A stretch of 64,000 nt of DNA from Streptomyces sp. NBC_01298 (GCF_035978755.1 NZ_CP108414.1:3658001-3722000), one strand, 5' to 3'. Positions 17,526 to 26,214 are shown, numbered from the stretch's first letter. Numbers and translations are program-made. The notes: generated by a model from the sequence alone, not told the origin.

Positions 17526-18954
17526 CGAGGTAGCCCTCCAGGCCGTGACGGCCGCCTTCGCGCCCGAAGCCCGATTCCTTGTAGCCGCCGAAGGGCGAGG
17601 TCGGGTCGAACTTGTTGAACGTGTTGGCCCAGACGACGCCCGCGCGGAGCTTGCCCGCGACCGCGAGGATGCGGCTGCCCTTCTCCGTCCAGATGCCGGC
17701 GGACAGGCCGTACTGGCTGTTGTTCGCCTTGGCGACGGCTTCGTCGGGCGTACGGAAGGTCAGTACGGACAGCACCGGGCCGAAGATCTCGTCGCGGGCG
17801 ACGGTGTGGGACTGGGAGACATTCGTGAAGAGCGTCGGGGCGAACCAGTAGCCGGCGTTCGGCAGTTCGCACGGCGCCGACCAGCGCTCGGCGCCCTCCG
17901 CCTCGCCGGTGTCCGCGAGGGCGGTGATCCGGGCGAGCTGCTCCGCGGAGTTGATCGCACCGATGTCGGTGTTCTTGTCGAGCGGGTCGCCCAGGCGCAG
18001 CGTGGTCAGCCGGCGCTTGAGCGAGTCGATCAGCTCGTCGTGGATCGACTCCTGGACCAGGAGGCGCGAGCCCGCGCAGCAGACCTGGCCCTGGTTGAAG
18101 AAGATGCCGCTGACGATGCCCTCGACGGCCTGGTCGATGGGGGCGTCGTCGAAGACGATGTTGGCGCCCTTGCCGCCCAGCTCCAGGGTGAGCTTCTTGG
18201 AGGTGCCGGCGACCTGGCGCGCGATGGCCTTGCCGACGGCGGTGGAGCCGGTGAAGGCGACCTTGTTCACGTCCGGGTGCTCGACGAGGGCCGCGCCCGC
18301 GTCCCCGTACCCGGTGAGGATGTTGACGACGCCCTTGGGCAGGCCCGCCTGGCGGCAGATGTCCGCGAAGAAGAGCGCGGAGAGCGGGGTCGTCTGGGCC
18401 GGCTTGAGCACGACCGTGTTGCCGGTGGCGAGCGCCGGGGCGATCTTCCACGCGAGCATCATCAGCGGGAAGTTCCACGGAATGACCTGGCCGGCCACGC
18501 CGAGGGGGCGCGGGTTGGCGCCGTACCCCGCGTGGTCGAGCTTGTCGGCCCAGCCCGCGTAGTAGAAGAAGTGCGCGGCGACGAGCGGGAGGTCCGCGTC
18601 GCGGGTCTCCCGGATCGGCTTGCCGTTGTCGAGGGTCTCCAGGACCGCCAGCTCGCGGCTGCGCTCCTGGATGATCCGGGCGATGCGGAAGAGGTACTTG
18701 GCGCGCTCGGAGCCGGGCAGCGCGGACCACTTCTCGAAGGCCTTGCGGGCGGCCTTCACGGCGCGGTCCACATCGGCGGCGCCGGCCTGCGCGATCTCGG
18801 AGAGGACCTCTTCGGAGGCCGGGGAGACGGTCTTGAAGACCTTGCCGTCCGCCGCGTCGGTGAACTCGCCGTCGATGAACAGCCCGTAGGAGGGCGCGAT
18901 GTCGACGACGGAACGGGACTCGGGGGCGGGTGCGTACTCGAATGCGTTAGCCAT
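17518..18954 (-). CDS. NAD(P)-dependent aldehyde dehydrogenase, probably for acetaldehyde
   Basis: 478 residues with all aldehyde dehydrogenase landmarks: GQVIPWNFPLMMLAWK and the Lys of VVLKPAQTTP (cofactor site), FTGSTAVGKAI, catalytic Glu258 in TLELGGKGAN, nucleophile in FFNQGQVCCAGSR (Cys292/293), and EIFGPVLSVL near residue 380. ATG 18954 lies 5 bases after the deoC stop. DeoC releases acetaldehyde, so this enzyme most likely oxidises it to acetate (inferred from the operon). Confidence 0.92.
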   Translation of the reverse strand: MANAFEYAPAPESRSVVDIAPSYGLFIDGEFTDAADGKVFKTVSPASEEVLSEIAQAGAADVDRAVKAARKAFEKWSALPGSERAKYLFRIARIIQERSRELAVLETLDNGKPIRETRDADLPLVAAHFFYYAGWADKLDHAGYGANPRPLGVAGQVIPWNFPLMMLAWKIAPALATGNTVVLKPAQTTPLSALFFADICRQAGLPKGVVNILTGYGDAGAALVEHPDVNKVAFTGSTAVGKAIARQVAGTSKKLTLELGGKGANIVFDDAPIDQAVEGIVSGIFFNQGQVCCAGSRLLVQESIHDELIDSLKRRLTTLRLGDPLDKNTDIGAINSAEQLARITALADTGEAEGAERWSAPCELPNAGYWFAPTLFTNVSQSHTVARDEIFGPVLSVLTFRTPDEAVAKANNSQYGLSAGIWTEKGSRILAVAGKLRAGVVWANTFNKFDPTSPFGGYKESGFGREGGRHGLEGYLDV

Positions 18955-18959
18955 GGCGA

Positions 18960-19922
18960 TCAGTCCACCGTCACGTAGTCGGGACCGGAGTAGCGGCCGG
19001 TGCTCAGCTTCTGGCGCTGCATCAACAGGTCGTTGAGCAGGCTGGAGGCTCCGAAGCGGAACCAGTGGTTGGACAGCCAGTCCTCGCCCACGGTCTCGTT
19101 GACCAGGACCAGGAACTTGATCGCGTCCTTGGTGGTCCGGATGCCGCCGGCAGGCTTCACGCCGATCTGGATTCCAGTCTGCGCCTTGAAGTCACGGACG
19201 GCTTCGAGCATGAGGAGCGTGTTCGCGGGGGTGGCGTTGACGCCGACCTTGCCGGTCGAGGTCTTGATGAAGTCGGCCCCGGCCATCATGCCGATCCAGG
19301 AGGCGCGGCGGATGTTGTCGTACGTGGACAGCTCGCCGGTCTCGAAGATCACCTTGAGGCGGGCCGCGCTGCCGTCGGGTCGGACGCAGGCCGCCTTGAC
19401 GGAGCGGATCAGCTCGTAGGTGTCGAGGTAGCGGCCGGCGAGGAAGGCTCCACGGTCGATGACCATGTCGATCTCGTCGGCGCCGGCGGCCACGGCGTCG
19501 GCCGTGTCGGCGAGCTTGACGGGCAGGGCGGCGCGGCCGGCCGGGAAGGCGGTGGCGACGGAGGCGACCTTGACGTCGGCGCCGTTCAGGGCGGCCTTGG
19601 CCGTGGCCACCATGTCCGGGTACACGCAGACGGCGGCCGTCATGGGCGTGGTGCGGTCGGTCGGATCGGGGTTGGCGGCCTTGGCGGAGAGCGCCCGGAC
19701 CTTGCCCGGGGTATCCGCGCCTTCCAGCGTCGTCAGGTCGATCATCGAGATGGCGAGGTCGATGGCGTACGCCTTGGCCGTCGTCTTGATCGAGCGGGTG
19801 CCGAGGGAGGCCGCGCGGGCTTCCAGGCCGACAGCGTCGACGCCGGGCAGCCCGTGCAGGAAGCGGCGCAGCGCACTGTCGGACGTCGTCACGTCAGCGA
19901 ATGCGGTGAGGGTGGTGGGCAT
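18960..19922 (-). CDS. deoC: Deoxyribose-phosphate aldolase
   Basis: Class I aldolase that splits 2-deoxyribose-5-phosphate into glyceraldehyde-3-phosphate and acetaldehyde. The Schiff-base Lys220 is in DFIKTSTGKVG, with proton-relay Lys225; VCVYPDMV, the EIDMVIDRGAF strand and VKPAGGIRT are conserved. 320 residues, of the longer actinobacterial type. I chose ATG 19922; GTGGTGA lies just before it. First gene of a three-gene operon with the two aldehyde dehydrogenase genes, and preceded by a nucleoside-regulon operator 19 bases upstream. Confidence 0.95.
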   Translation of the reverse strand: MPTTLTAFADVTTSDSALRRFLHGLPGVDAVGLEARAASLGTRSIKTTAKAYAIDLAISMIDLTTLEGADTPGKVRALSAKAANPDPTDRTTPMTAAVCVYPDMVATAKAALNGADVKVASVATAFPAGRAALPVKLADTADAVAAGADEIDMVIDRGAFLAGRYLDTYELIRSVKAACVRPDGSAARLKVIFETGELSTYDNIRRASWIGMMAGADFIKTSTGKVGVNATPANTLLMLEAVRDFKAQTGIQIGVKPAGGIRTTKDAIKFLVLVNETVGEDWLSNHWFRFGASSLLNDLLMQRQKLSTGRYSGPDYVTVD

Positions 19923-19941
19923 GGTCACCACATGAGCATAT

Positions 19942-19953
19942 CTACGCGCGTAG
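19942..19953. promoter_or_regulatory. Nucleoside-regulon operator CTACGCGCGTAG, copy 2 (deoC)
   Basis: Perfect 12-base palindrome 19 bases upstream of the deoC start. On the minus strand it runs directly into ATATGCTCATG, where TATGCT could be the -10 element, so a bound repressor would block the promoter. Confidence 0.8.
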
Positions 19954-20081
19954 CGGCCTGTCACCCCCTCCCCCCGATTCATTCGGAATCGGACACGCCG
20001 TTTTGTGGTGACGCCGCCGGGACGGGGAACGGATCGTTCACACACGCAAGATCCTTTCCCGCCCACGCCTCAGGAGTCGCC

Positions 20082-20525
20082 ATGCGTTCCGCCCTCCGCA
20101 CGTCCATCGCCACCGCCGCCCTCGCGGGCGGACTGCTCCTCCCGGCCGCCGGTTCCGTCTCAGCGGCCCCGGCGTCGGCGCCGGCCTCGGCCCCGGCCCC
20201 GGCCCCGGCCCCGGCCGCCGCGTGCGTCTCGCCGGTCAAGCGGGTCGACATCGGGGAGGGCGGCGTCGCCGACCTGACGATGTCCCCGGAGGGCCCCAAG
20301 GCCTTCGCCCACTCCGCCGACCCGTCCCAGACCTGGTCGCTGACGCTGACCCGTACCGACCCGGAGGGCCGGGACACGCGCATCGTGGACCCGAGCGGCG
20401 CCCACCCCCGCTACGAGTGGTCGAACCCCCAGGGCGGCGTGCACACCCCGCTCGGAAGCGCCTCCTTCCCCGCGCTCCCCCAGGGCTGCGAGCTCGCCTA
20501 CGAGACCACGCCGCACCACGGCTGA
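20082..20525 (+). CDS. Secreted protein, paralog A of a three-gene tandem family
   Basis: 147 residues. Signal peptide MRSALRTSIATAALAGGLLL with cleavage near SAAPA, an Ala/Pro linker, then one copy of a domain starting CVSPVKRVDIGEGGVADLTM and ending SFPALPQGCELAYE. The same domain (CVSEV... ADLTMSSKGP ... SFPALPKGCKLE) forms the second half of the gene at 22192, and a diverged form occurs in the gene at 20833. Two Cys near the ends of the domain may form a disulfide. It lacks the C-terminal membrane tail of its paralogs. GGAG at 20072-20075 precedes ATG 20082. Function unknown. Confidence 0.8.
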   Translation: MRSALRTSIATAALAGGLLLPAAGSVSAAPASAPASAPAPAPAPAAACVSPVKRVDIGEGGVADLTMSPEGPKAFAHSADPSQTWSLTLTRTDPEGRDTRIVDPSGAHPRYEWSNPQGGVHTPLGSASFPALPQGCELAYETTPHHG

Positions 20526-20832
20526 GCCGGCGCGGCACCCCTCCCGCGCCTTCCCGCACCCCGCACCCCGCACCCCGCCGGGCCGCCTTCGCGGCGGCCC
20601 GGCGAGCGGCGTTTCCAGGGCTTCCCGGGTCCGGACAACCGTCATTGACGGAAGGGGACTTGGGGGCTCCGGTGGCAGTTACACGGCCAAGACAAGAGGT
20701 GGATATTCCACCCGCACATGATCCGTACGTTCTTTCTCAGCAGCCCGCCGGCACCACCGGACGAAAGCCCGACAGGAGCAACGCGGAGCGCGGCACACCT
20801 TCCCTTTCCGAATTGCGTCATCAGGAGTCTTC
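20526..20832. other. Intergenic region with terminator and promoter of paralog B
   Basis: A perfect hairpin GCCGGGCCGCC/GGCGGCCCGGC (20577-20603, 5-base loop) ends paralog A. A short CCCGCA tandem run precedes it. From 20690 on the sequence GTTACACGGCCAAGAC resembles the control region upstream of paralog C, and 20730-20749 is identical to it. No gene seen. Confidence 0.6.
20730..20749 (+). repeat. 20-base direct repeat shared by the leaders of paralogs B and C
   Basis: TTCTTTCTCAGCAGCCCGCC occurs here and identically at 22085-22104, in both cases preceded by GATCCGTA. It lies 84-103 bases before the respective start codons. Together with near-identical terminators it shows that the whole transcription unit was duplicated. 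Confidence 0.8.
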
Positions 20833-21849
20833 ATGCGTTCCGCCGCCCGCACCGCCATCGCCGCCGCCGTCCTCGCCGGGGCCCTGCTCGCTCCCGCCGG
20901 ATCCGCCTTCGCCGCCACCCCGGCGAGTCCCGCCGCCGCCTCGTCCACCGTCCCCGACCGCTACGCCGGTACGCCCGTCCTGATCTCCGAGGGCGTGGTC
21001 GCGGTACTGCGCAACAAGTCCGAGGGACCCGAGGCCTGGCTCCGCGCCGTCCCGAAGGACTGGAAGCCGGGTGACACCTACATGGGCCGCGTCCTGGCCG
21101 TGGTGGACGTCAAGCACCCCACGGCCACGGTCGACGGCCTCCGGCTCCGGTTCGTCGAGGAGGACGTGCACCACCCGCTCCTGTCGGTGACCAAGGACGG
21201 CAAGACCACCACCTACCCGTTCCCGAAGGGCCAGGGCCCGGAGTGCCTGTCCGAGCCGGTCAGGCAGTCCATAGGCGCGGGCGCGGCGGCCCTGCTGATG
21301 ACGGGGCCGAACGGTCCGATCGCGCAGCTGGAGTTCGCCGAGGAGGGAGAGGGCGGGCACACGTCGCTGACCCGCGCCAACCCCTCCCTGCCGAAGGGCG
21401 CCGGCATCGTCGCCCGCATCCTGAACCCGAGCTCCGCGAAGCCGGTCTTCGAGTGGAAGACCCAGGGAGGCTCGACGCCGTACGGCCACGCGACCTTCCC
21501 CGCGCTGCCCAAGGGCTGCACCTTCGACTTCGCCTTCCAGCCGGCGACCCAGAAGCCGCAGCCGCAGACCAAGCCGTCGACCGGGCCCTCCGCCAAGCCG
21601 AGCGCCACCACGCCGACCGGACCCAAGACGCAGACCATCGGCCAGACCTCCGTCGTGCCCAAGGGCGGGGTCGCCGCCGGCGCCGTCGTCCCGGCGGCCG
21701 CGCCCGCCCCGGTCGCCGCGGTCGCCGCGGCCTCCACGGCCGGGGACACCAACAGCGCCACCACGGTGGCGGCCGGCGCCGCCCTGATCGCGGCCTTCGG
21801 CGCGCTCGGCGCGAGCGTGGTGCTGCGGCGCCGCCGCGCCCAGGGCTGA
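20833..21849 (+). CDS. Secreted, membrane-anchored protein, paralog B
   Basis: 338 residues. Signal peptide MRSAARTAIAAAVLAGALLA with cleavage near AFAATPA; two related extracellular domains (about 45-145 and 150-235) each ending in a charged/aromatic segment; a Pro/Thr/Gln-rich linker (KPQPQTKPSTGPSAKP); then a hydrophobic helix TTVAAGAALIAAFGALGASV and a short RRRRAQG tail. This is the layout of wall-anchored proteins, but no LPxTG-like motif precedes the helix, so it may simply stay in the membrane. AGGAG precedes ATG 20833. The class F sortase two genes downstream is a possible partner. Function unknown. Confidence 0.82.
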   Translation: MRSAARTAIAAAVLAGALLAPAGSAFAATPASPAAASSTVPDRYAGTPVLISEGVVAVLRNKSEGPEAWLRAVPKDWKPGDTYMGRVLAVVDVKHPTATVDGLRLRFVEEDVHHPLLSVTKDGKTTTYPFPKGQGPECLSEPVRQSIGAGAAALLMTGPNGPIAQLEFAEEGEGGHTSLTRANPSLPKGAGIVARILNPSSAKPVFEWKTQGGSTPYGHATFPALPKGCTFDFAFQPATQKPQPQTKPSTGPSAKPSATTPTGPKTQTIGQTSVVPKGGVAAGAVVPAAAPAPVAAVAAASTAGDTNSATTVAAGAALIAAFGALGASVVLRRRRAQG

Positions 21850-21883
21850 TAGCTGATACCTGCCCGTCCGGATCCAGACCCGC

Positions 21884-21916
21884 CTGCGGCGGGCCACCCT
21901 CGGTGGCCCGCCGCAG
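21884..21916 (+). terminator. Terminator of paralog B
   Basis: CTGCGGCGGGCCACC (21884-21898) pairs perfectly with GGTGGCCCGCCGCAG (21902-21916) around a 3-base loop. The hairpin core is shared with the terminator after paralog C. The remaining bases to 22191 hold the control region of paralog C (GATCGTTCACACGTACAAG at about 22058) and no gene. Confidence 0.85.
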
Positions 21917-22191
21917 CCCGTTTCCCGGGCCCTGTCCCGGAGCTCCCCCGGGCACCGGATGCGCAGGTCACGCGGGTGGTGGCGGGTCATGCCCGGCTTC
22001 CGATCCATGCGGAATCTGACGCCCCGTTTGCTGTTACGCGGCCATGACACGGAGGGGATCGTTCACACGTACAAGATCCGTAGATTCTTTCTCAGCAGCC
22101 CGCCACACCTGACCCGGTGAACCCGACCGAACAGACTCAACGCGGCATGCGACTCTCCTCCACTCTCCTCACCCACGCTTCAGGAGTCGTT

Positions 22192-23115
22192 ATGCGTACC
22201 GCCCTCCGCACGTCCATCGTCACCGCCGCGCTCGCCGGTGCACTGCTCGCGCCGGCCGCGGGCACCGCGTTCGCCGCGCCCGCACCGCACTCCGTGGCAG
22301 GGGCGAAGGCCGCGGCCTCGCCGATCGCGCAGGTGAAGATCGGCGACAACCTGGTGGCACACATGAGCAACTCCGCGGAGCAGGGCCCGCGCGTCTCCAT
22401 CCACATCGTGAAGGACGGCGTGCCCAGCCCCGAGGCGATGACGACCCTCGACCGCTCCCACACGAAGTACTCGAACCAGGGCACGACCTTCACCCTCACC
22501 AAGGCCCAGACGGCCGAGCCGGTCCTCACCGTGTTCGTCGCGAACGCCGAGGGCGGCACCACCACGTCGTTCCCGCTGCCGAAGGGCACGGCCGGCGCGC
22601 CCGCGCCCTGCGTCTCCGAGGTCAAGACCGTGGCGGTCGGCCCGTACATGGCCGCCGATCTGACGATGTCCTCCAAGGGCCCCCGGGCCGTCGTCCGCGA
22701 CACGGACGGGACGGGCGACGACTACTCGCTGACCCTGGACCGCGAGCACCCCAAGGGTCCGGACTCGTACTACCTGCGCATCGAGAACCCGTTCGGTGCC
22801 AAGCCGGTGTTCCAGTGGAAGACCCAGGGCGGCGACGCCCCGGTCCTCAGCGCCTCCTTCCCCGCGCTCCCCAAGGGCTGCAAGCTCGAGGGCACGAAGC
22901 CCACGCCGAAGCCTTCCACCACCCCGGCGAAGCCGAAGCCGGGCCCGCAGACCGTCGTCGTCCCCAAGGGCCCGGTGGCCGCGGGTGCCGAACTGCCGGT
23001 CGAGACCGTCACCGACACCGACAACAGCACCACGGTGGCGGCCGGAGCCGGTCTGATCGCGGTCTTCGGTGCGCTCGGCGCCGGCCTGTTCCTGCGCCGC
23101 CGCACCCAGGGCTGA
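22192..23115 (+). CDS. Secreted, membrane-anchored protein, paralog C
   Basis: 307 residues built like paralog B: signal peptide MRTALRTSIVTAALAGALLA, first domain starting IAQVKIGDNLVAHMSNSAE, second domain starting CVSEVKTVAVGPYMAADLTM and ending SFPALPKGCKLEG, a Thr/Pro/Lys linker, then TTVAAGAGLIAVFGALGAGL and tail RRRTQG. Its signal peptide and second domain are very like paralog A, its C-terminal helix very like paralog B, so the three genes arose by tandem duplication. CAGGAG precedes ATG 22192. Function unknown. Confidence 0.82.
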   Translation: MRTALRTSIVTAALAGALLAPAAGTAFAAPAPHSVAGAKAAASPIAQVKIGDNLVAHMSNSAEQGPRVSIHIVKDGVPSPEAMTTLDRSHTKYSNQGTTFTLTKAQTAEPVLTVFVANAEGGTTTSFPLPKGTAGAPAPCVSEVKTVAVGPYMAADLTMSSKGPRAVVRDTDGTGDDYSLTLDREHPKGPDSYYLRIENPFGAKPVFQWKTQGGDAPVLSASFPALPKGCKLEGTKPTPKPSTTPAKPKPGPQTVVVPKGPVAAGAELPVETVTDTDNSTTVAAGAGLIAVFGALGAGLFLRRRTQG

Positions 23116-23146
23116 CCCACACCCCGTTCGGATCCCGACTCGCCAC

Positions 23147-23173
23147 CGGCGGGCCACCCCAGGTGGCCCGCCG
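23147..23173 (+). terminator. Terminator of paralog C
   Basis: CGGCGGGCCACC (23147-23158) pairs perfectly with GGTGGCCCGCCG (23162-23173) around a 3-base loop. The core GGCGGGCCACC is the same as in the paralog B terminator. Confidence 0.8.
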
Positions 23174-23197
23174 CGGCCCGTTTCACCGGAGCCTCCC

Positions 23198-23839
23198 ATG
23201 AACCACCGCACCGCCGGCCCGCTGATCGCCGCCGCCCTCCTCGCCTCCGTACTGACCGGTTGCGGCGGCGCCTCGCCCGCCGGCTCGCCCGCCGCCGCGC
23301 CCTCCGCCGCGGCCGTGGCCACGGCCTCCGCGCCGCCCGTCGTCGCCCCCACCTCCGCGCCGGCGGCCCCGGCGACGGCGGCCCCGATGGCCGCCTCGGC
23401 GCCCGTACGCGTACGGATCCCCGCGGCCGGGGTCGACGCCTCGCCCCTGCTGCCGCTCGGCCTGGCCGCCGACGGCACCGTCGAGGTGCCCTCCGTGGCC
23501 GACGGGGGCAAGATCGGCTGGTACGACAAGGGCGTCACCCCCGGTGAGACCGGACCCGCCGTGCTGATCGGCCACTTCGACACCGTCCGCGGCCCGGCCG
23601 TGCTCAAGGACGTCTCCCGGGTCCGCGCCGGCGACGAGGTGGCCGTCTCCCGCGAGGACGGCAGCACCGCCGTCTTCCGGGTCCGCGAGCTGGAGCAGGT
23701 GGACAAGAAGCACTTCCCCACCGAGAAGGTCTACGGGAACACCGCCCGCCCCGAGCTGCGCGTGATCACCTGCGGGGGTGAAATCACCGACGGCCACCGG
23801 CCCGACAACATCATCTTGTATGCCGATCTCGTGGGCTGA
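23198..23839 (+). CDS. Class F sortase, lipoprotein type
   Basis: 213-residue sortase-fold transpeptidase. Catalytic His126 is in AVLIGHFDTV, Cys192 in RVITCGGE and Arg201 in DGHRPDNI; VRVRIPAAGVDASPLLPLG and GWYDKGVTPGETGP are typical of actinobacterial class F enzymes. The signal peptide ends in LASVLTGC, a good lipobox, so the enzyme may be held by lipid at Cys22 rather than by a transmembrane helix. An Ala/Pro linker of about 45 residues follows. CGGAG precedes ATG 23198. Sortases join surface proteins to the wall; the neighbouring paralogs B and C are candidate substrates but lack a recognisable sorting motif. Confidence 0.88.
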   Translation: MNHRTAGPLIAAALLASVLTGCGGASPAGSPAAAPSAAAVATASAPPVVAPTSAPAAPATAAPMAASAPVRVRIPAAGVDASPLLPLGLAADGTVEVPSVADGGKIGWYDKGVTPGETGPAVLIGHFDTVRGPAVLKDVSRVRAGDEVAVSREDGSTAVFRVRELEQVDKKHFPTEKVYGNTARPELRVITCGGEITDGHRPDNIILYADLVG

Positions 23840-23864
23840 GACGGCTTGAGGCACAATCGGCCGC

Positions 23865-24482
23865 ATGAGCAGCGATCAGCCCACCGAAGAGCCGGCGTAC
23901 GACGACCGGGTCTACCGCTCCCCGATGGCCACCGTCACCGGGGTGGTGCTGCTGGCGCTGCTCGCTTGGCTCTGCGGGGACGCCGTGGTGCGGGGCGCGG
24001 GGAACATCCCGTGGATCGCCCTCGCCGTCGCCCTGTGCGTGACCCCGCTGATCGTCGCGTTCACGGTCCGGCCGGCCGTCTTCGCCGGCGCCGACCGGCT
24101 GCGCGTGCGCAACCCCTTCCGGGTCATCGAACTGCCCTGGGCCGCCGTCGACACCGTGCGCGCCCGGTTCTCCGCCGAGGTGCTGGCGGAGGGGGCGACG
24201 TACCAGCTGTGGTCCATTCCGGTCTCCCTGCGGGAGCGCAAGAAGGCCAACCGCCGTCAGGCGGGCCGGCTCGGCCTGGGCAACGGCCAGGCCAAGGCTC
24301 CGGACGAGGAGGTCCGCCGCGCCTCCGCCGACAAGATCGTGGAGGACCTGCGGGAACTGCAGGAGCGCGGCGCCTCGCGGCCCGGCGCCCAGGGCCCCGT
24401 GAAGGTCTCCTGGTCGTACGAGATCATCGCGCCCGCGGTGGTCGGCGCGCTCATCCTGATTGTGCTGCTCGCCACGGGCTGA
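23865..24482 (+). CDS. PH-domain membrane protein
   Basis: 205 residues. Two hydrophobic helices near residues 23-45 and 48-70 are followed by a bacterial PH-like segment (FAGADRLRVRNPFRVIELPWAAVDTVRARF), a charged linker with KKANRRQAG, and a third C-terminal helix (IIAPAVVGALILIVLLATG). Typical of the small DUF2581/PH family of actinobacterial membrane proteins; function not known. ATG 23865 lies 25 bases after the sortase stop. Confidence 0.8.
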   Translation: MSSDQPTEEPAYDDRVYRSPMATVTGVVLLALLAWLCGDAVVRGAGNIPWIALAVALCVTPLIVAFTVRPAVFAGADRLRVRNPFRVIELPWAAVDTVRARFSAEVLAEGATYQLWSIPVSLRERKKANRRQAGRLGLGNGQAKAPDEEVRRASADKIVEDLRELQERGASRPGAQGPVKVSWSYEIIAPAVVGALILIVLLATG

Positions 24483-24532
24483 CCGGCGGTTTCGCCGGAA
24501 CCGCGGACGTCGGAACCCGCGTCTCCACTGGC

Positions 24533-25102
24533 GTGCACCGTCTCAAGGGCAACCGTGTCAAGGGCAGCGGCAGCGCCGCGGTACAGCAGTGGATCCGGCT
24601 CCTCGCCGGGGTCCTGCTGGTCGCCCACCTCCTCCTCGTCGGCTGGCTGATGCTGCGCCCGCTGGACGTGCCCTGGGCGGCGGCCGCCAATCTGACCCCG
24701 CTGGAGGGGATCCGGGCGGACCTCTCCTACGGGCCGCTGGAGGCCGCCCGCCGGATCGGCGGCGGGCTGGCGCTGCTGGCCCCGCTCGGGGTGCTGCTGC
24801 CGCTGATCAGCGGCCGTGTGGAGCTTTCGCCGCTGGCCACGTGGTCCTCGCTGGCCCGGACGGCCGCCGCGGGCGCGCTGGTCTCGGTCGGCATCGAGAT
24901 GTTCCAGATGGCGGTCCCGGGTCAGGTGGTCGACGTGGATTCGGTGCTGCTGAACACCCTCGGCGTGATGCTCGCGCACGTGGTCGTGGTGCCGGCCCTG
25001 AGGCTTCGACTGCGGCGTTCTCAGGGGAGGACCCCGAGAATTACCAGGGTCGGGCTCGGCCCCTGGACCGACGTTCTTTCCTCTGTTCAGCGGGAGTATT
25101 GA
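24533..25102 (+). CDS. VanZ-family membrane protein
   Basis: About 189 residues with four predicted helices. LLVGWLMLRPLDVPWAAAANLTPLEGI is the VanZ start (first helix, then the conserved N-x-x-P segment), and SVGIEMFQMAVPGQVVDVDSVLLNTLGVMLA holds the characteristic E-x-x-Q ... R/V-x-x-D-x-x-D-x-x-x-N-x-x-G pattern. Homologs include the teicoplanin-resistance protein VanZ, but most Streptomyces members have no known role. The start is uncertain; GTG 24533 is chosen. Confidence 0.82.
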   Translation: MHRLKGNRVKGSGSAAVQQWIRLLAGVLLVAHLLLVGWLMLRPLDVPWAAAANLTPLEGIRADLSYGPLEAARRIGGGLALLAPLGVLLPLISGRVELSPLATWSSLARTAAAGALVSVGIEMFQMAVPGQVVDVDSVLLNTLGVMLAHVVVVPALRLRLRRSQGRTPRITRVGLGPWTDVLSSVQREY

Positions 25103-25152
25103 GGCATCGCGGAAAAACATTCCGCGGACCGCACAACGACCGAGGAGAGACC

Positions 25153-25365
25153 ATGAGCGCCCTTGCCCGCCCCCGTGACGGACGATGGATCGGCGGAGTC
25201 TGTGCCGGTCTGGCGCGCCGCTTCGGAATATCCGCGAATACGATGCGGATCATCTTCGTCGTCTCGTGCCTGCTGCCCGGCCCGCAGTTCCTCCTTTACC
25301 TGGCGCTGTGGGTGCTCCTGCCGAACGAGAAGTCGAGCACCACTTCCGCCGCCACCGGCTGGTAA
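25153..25365 (+). CDS. PspC-domain protein
   Basis: 70 residues made of a single PspC domain: LARPRDGRWIGGVCAGLARR, then FGISANTMRIIFVVSCLLPG and a hydrophobic helix ending LALWVLLPNE. PspC domains sit in the membrane and in other bacteria take part in envelope-stress signalling. Strong GAGGAGAG ribosome site before ATG 25153. Confidence 0.9.
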   Translation: MSALARPRDGRWIGGVCAGLARRFGISANTMRIIFVVSCLLPGPQFLLYLALWVLLPNEKSSTTSAATGW

Positions 25366-25404
25366 TCGGCCGGCCGGAGCGGGCACCACGCGAACAGCGG
25401 GAAT

Positions 25405-26214
25405 TCAGCGCGCGGCGCGGACCTTCTGGAGCTGCTTGTCCGCGACCTCGTGCGGGACCTGGGGGGTCTGGCGGCCGCCCGTGACGTTGAGCGCCATGAG
25501 TCGCATGACGGTGTCCCCCTGGCGTACGACGACCAGGTGCACCTGAGCGGTGACGCCGGCGGCGGCAGCGGTCGTGGTCCAGCTGACGCTCTCGTCGCCG
25601 CCCGTCTTGTAGTCGGCCGCCTTCACGTCGCGGTAGGTGCCGGTCTGCTTCTCGACGGTGGCGGTGAAGCCGCCGGCGCAGGCGGCCACGGCGTCCTTCA
25701 GCCGGGCGATCAGCGCCTTGGCGTCGGATTCGGCGTAGGAGCTGACGGAGGCGGAGACGGCCAGGCCCAGCTGCTTCTGGGAGCCGATGCCCCGGTTGAC
25801 GGTCTCGCGCGCCGCCGGGTCGGGCTTGTCTCCCATGATGTCGGCGAGCGGCTGGCAGGCCTTGCGGTCCGCCTGCGGCTGGCCGTCGGGGGCGTTCGGG
25901 TTCTTGCCGTTCGCGGAGATCTGGTAGCCGCTCAGGTCGCCCTGTTCCAGGGCGGCGCGCTCCAGCCGGCCGGCGCCCCGCCGGGGGCCGGTCGTACCGC
26001 CCGCGGCGGCCGTGGCGCCCGTCTCACCGGCTCCGCCGGTGCCCGCGGAGCCGGAGGCTCCGGCCGCGCCGGACGCCCCCGCCTGCCCGGGCGCGCTCGC
26101 GGAGCCCTTCGGGTCGGGCCCCTTGCCGGAGGCGGGGGTGCTGGTGCTCCCGCAGCCCACCGTCACGGACAGCAGGGCGGGGAGCAGCACGGCCGTGGCC
26201 GTTCGTGCCTTCAT
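25405..26214 (-). CDS. Lipoprotein of unknown function
   Basis: 269 residues. Signal peptide with lipobox SVTVGC (Cys21), a Gly/Ala/Ser linker of about 60 residues, then a folded domain (LEQGDLSGYQISANGKNPNA ... ACQPLADIMGDKP ... SWTTTAAAAGVTAQVHLVVVRQGDTVMRL) resembling sensor-type lipoproteins of Streptomyces. ATG 26214 has its own AGGAG 8 bases upstream, but the DNA immediately before that belongs to the IscB element, and the iscB stop overlaps this start codon by four bases. It may therefore depend on transcription through iscB. Confidence 0.82.
   Translation of the reverse strand: MKARTATAVLLPALLSVTVGCGSTSTPASGKGPDPKGSASAPGQAGASGAAGASGSAGTGGAGETGATAAAGGTTGPRRGAGRLERAALEQGDLSGYQISANGKNPNAPDGQPQADRKACQPLADIMGDKPDPAARETVNRGIGSQKQLGLAVSASVSSYAESDAKALIARLKDAVAACAGGFTATVEKQTGTYRDVKAADYKTGGDESVSWTTTAAAAGVTAQVHLVVVRQGDTVMRLMALNVTGGRQTPQVPHEVADKQLQKVRAAR

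Noticed and set aside
21600..21849. LPxTG sorting signal in paralog B
   Set aside because: The Pro/Thr linker and C-terminal helix resemble a sorted protein, but no LPxTG, LAxTG or NPxTG precedes the helix.
22020..22040. Further nucleoside operator (GTTACGCGGCC) upstream of paralog C
   Set aside because: Only a TTACGCG half matches, it is not palindromic, and the gene is unrelated to nucleosides.
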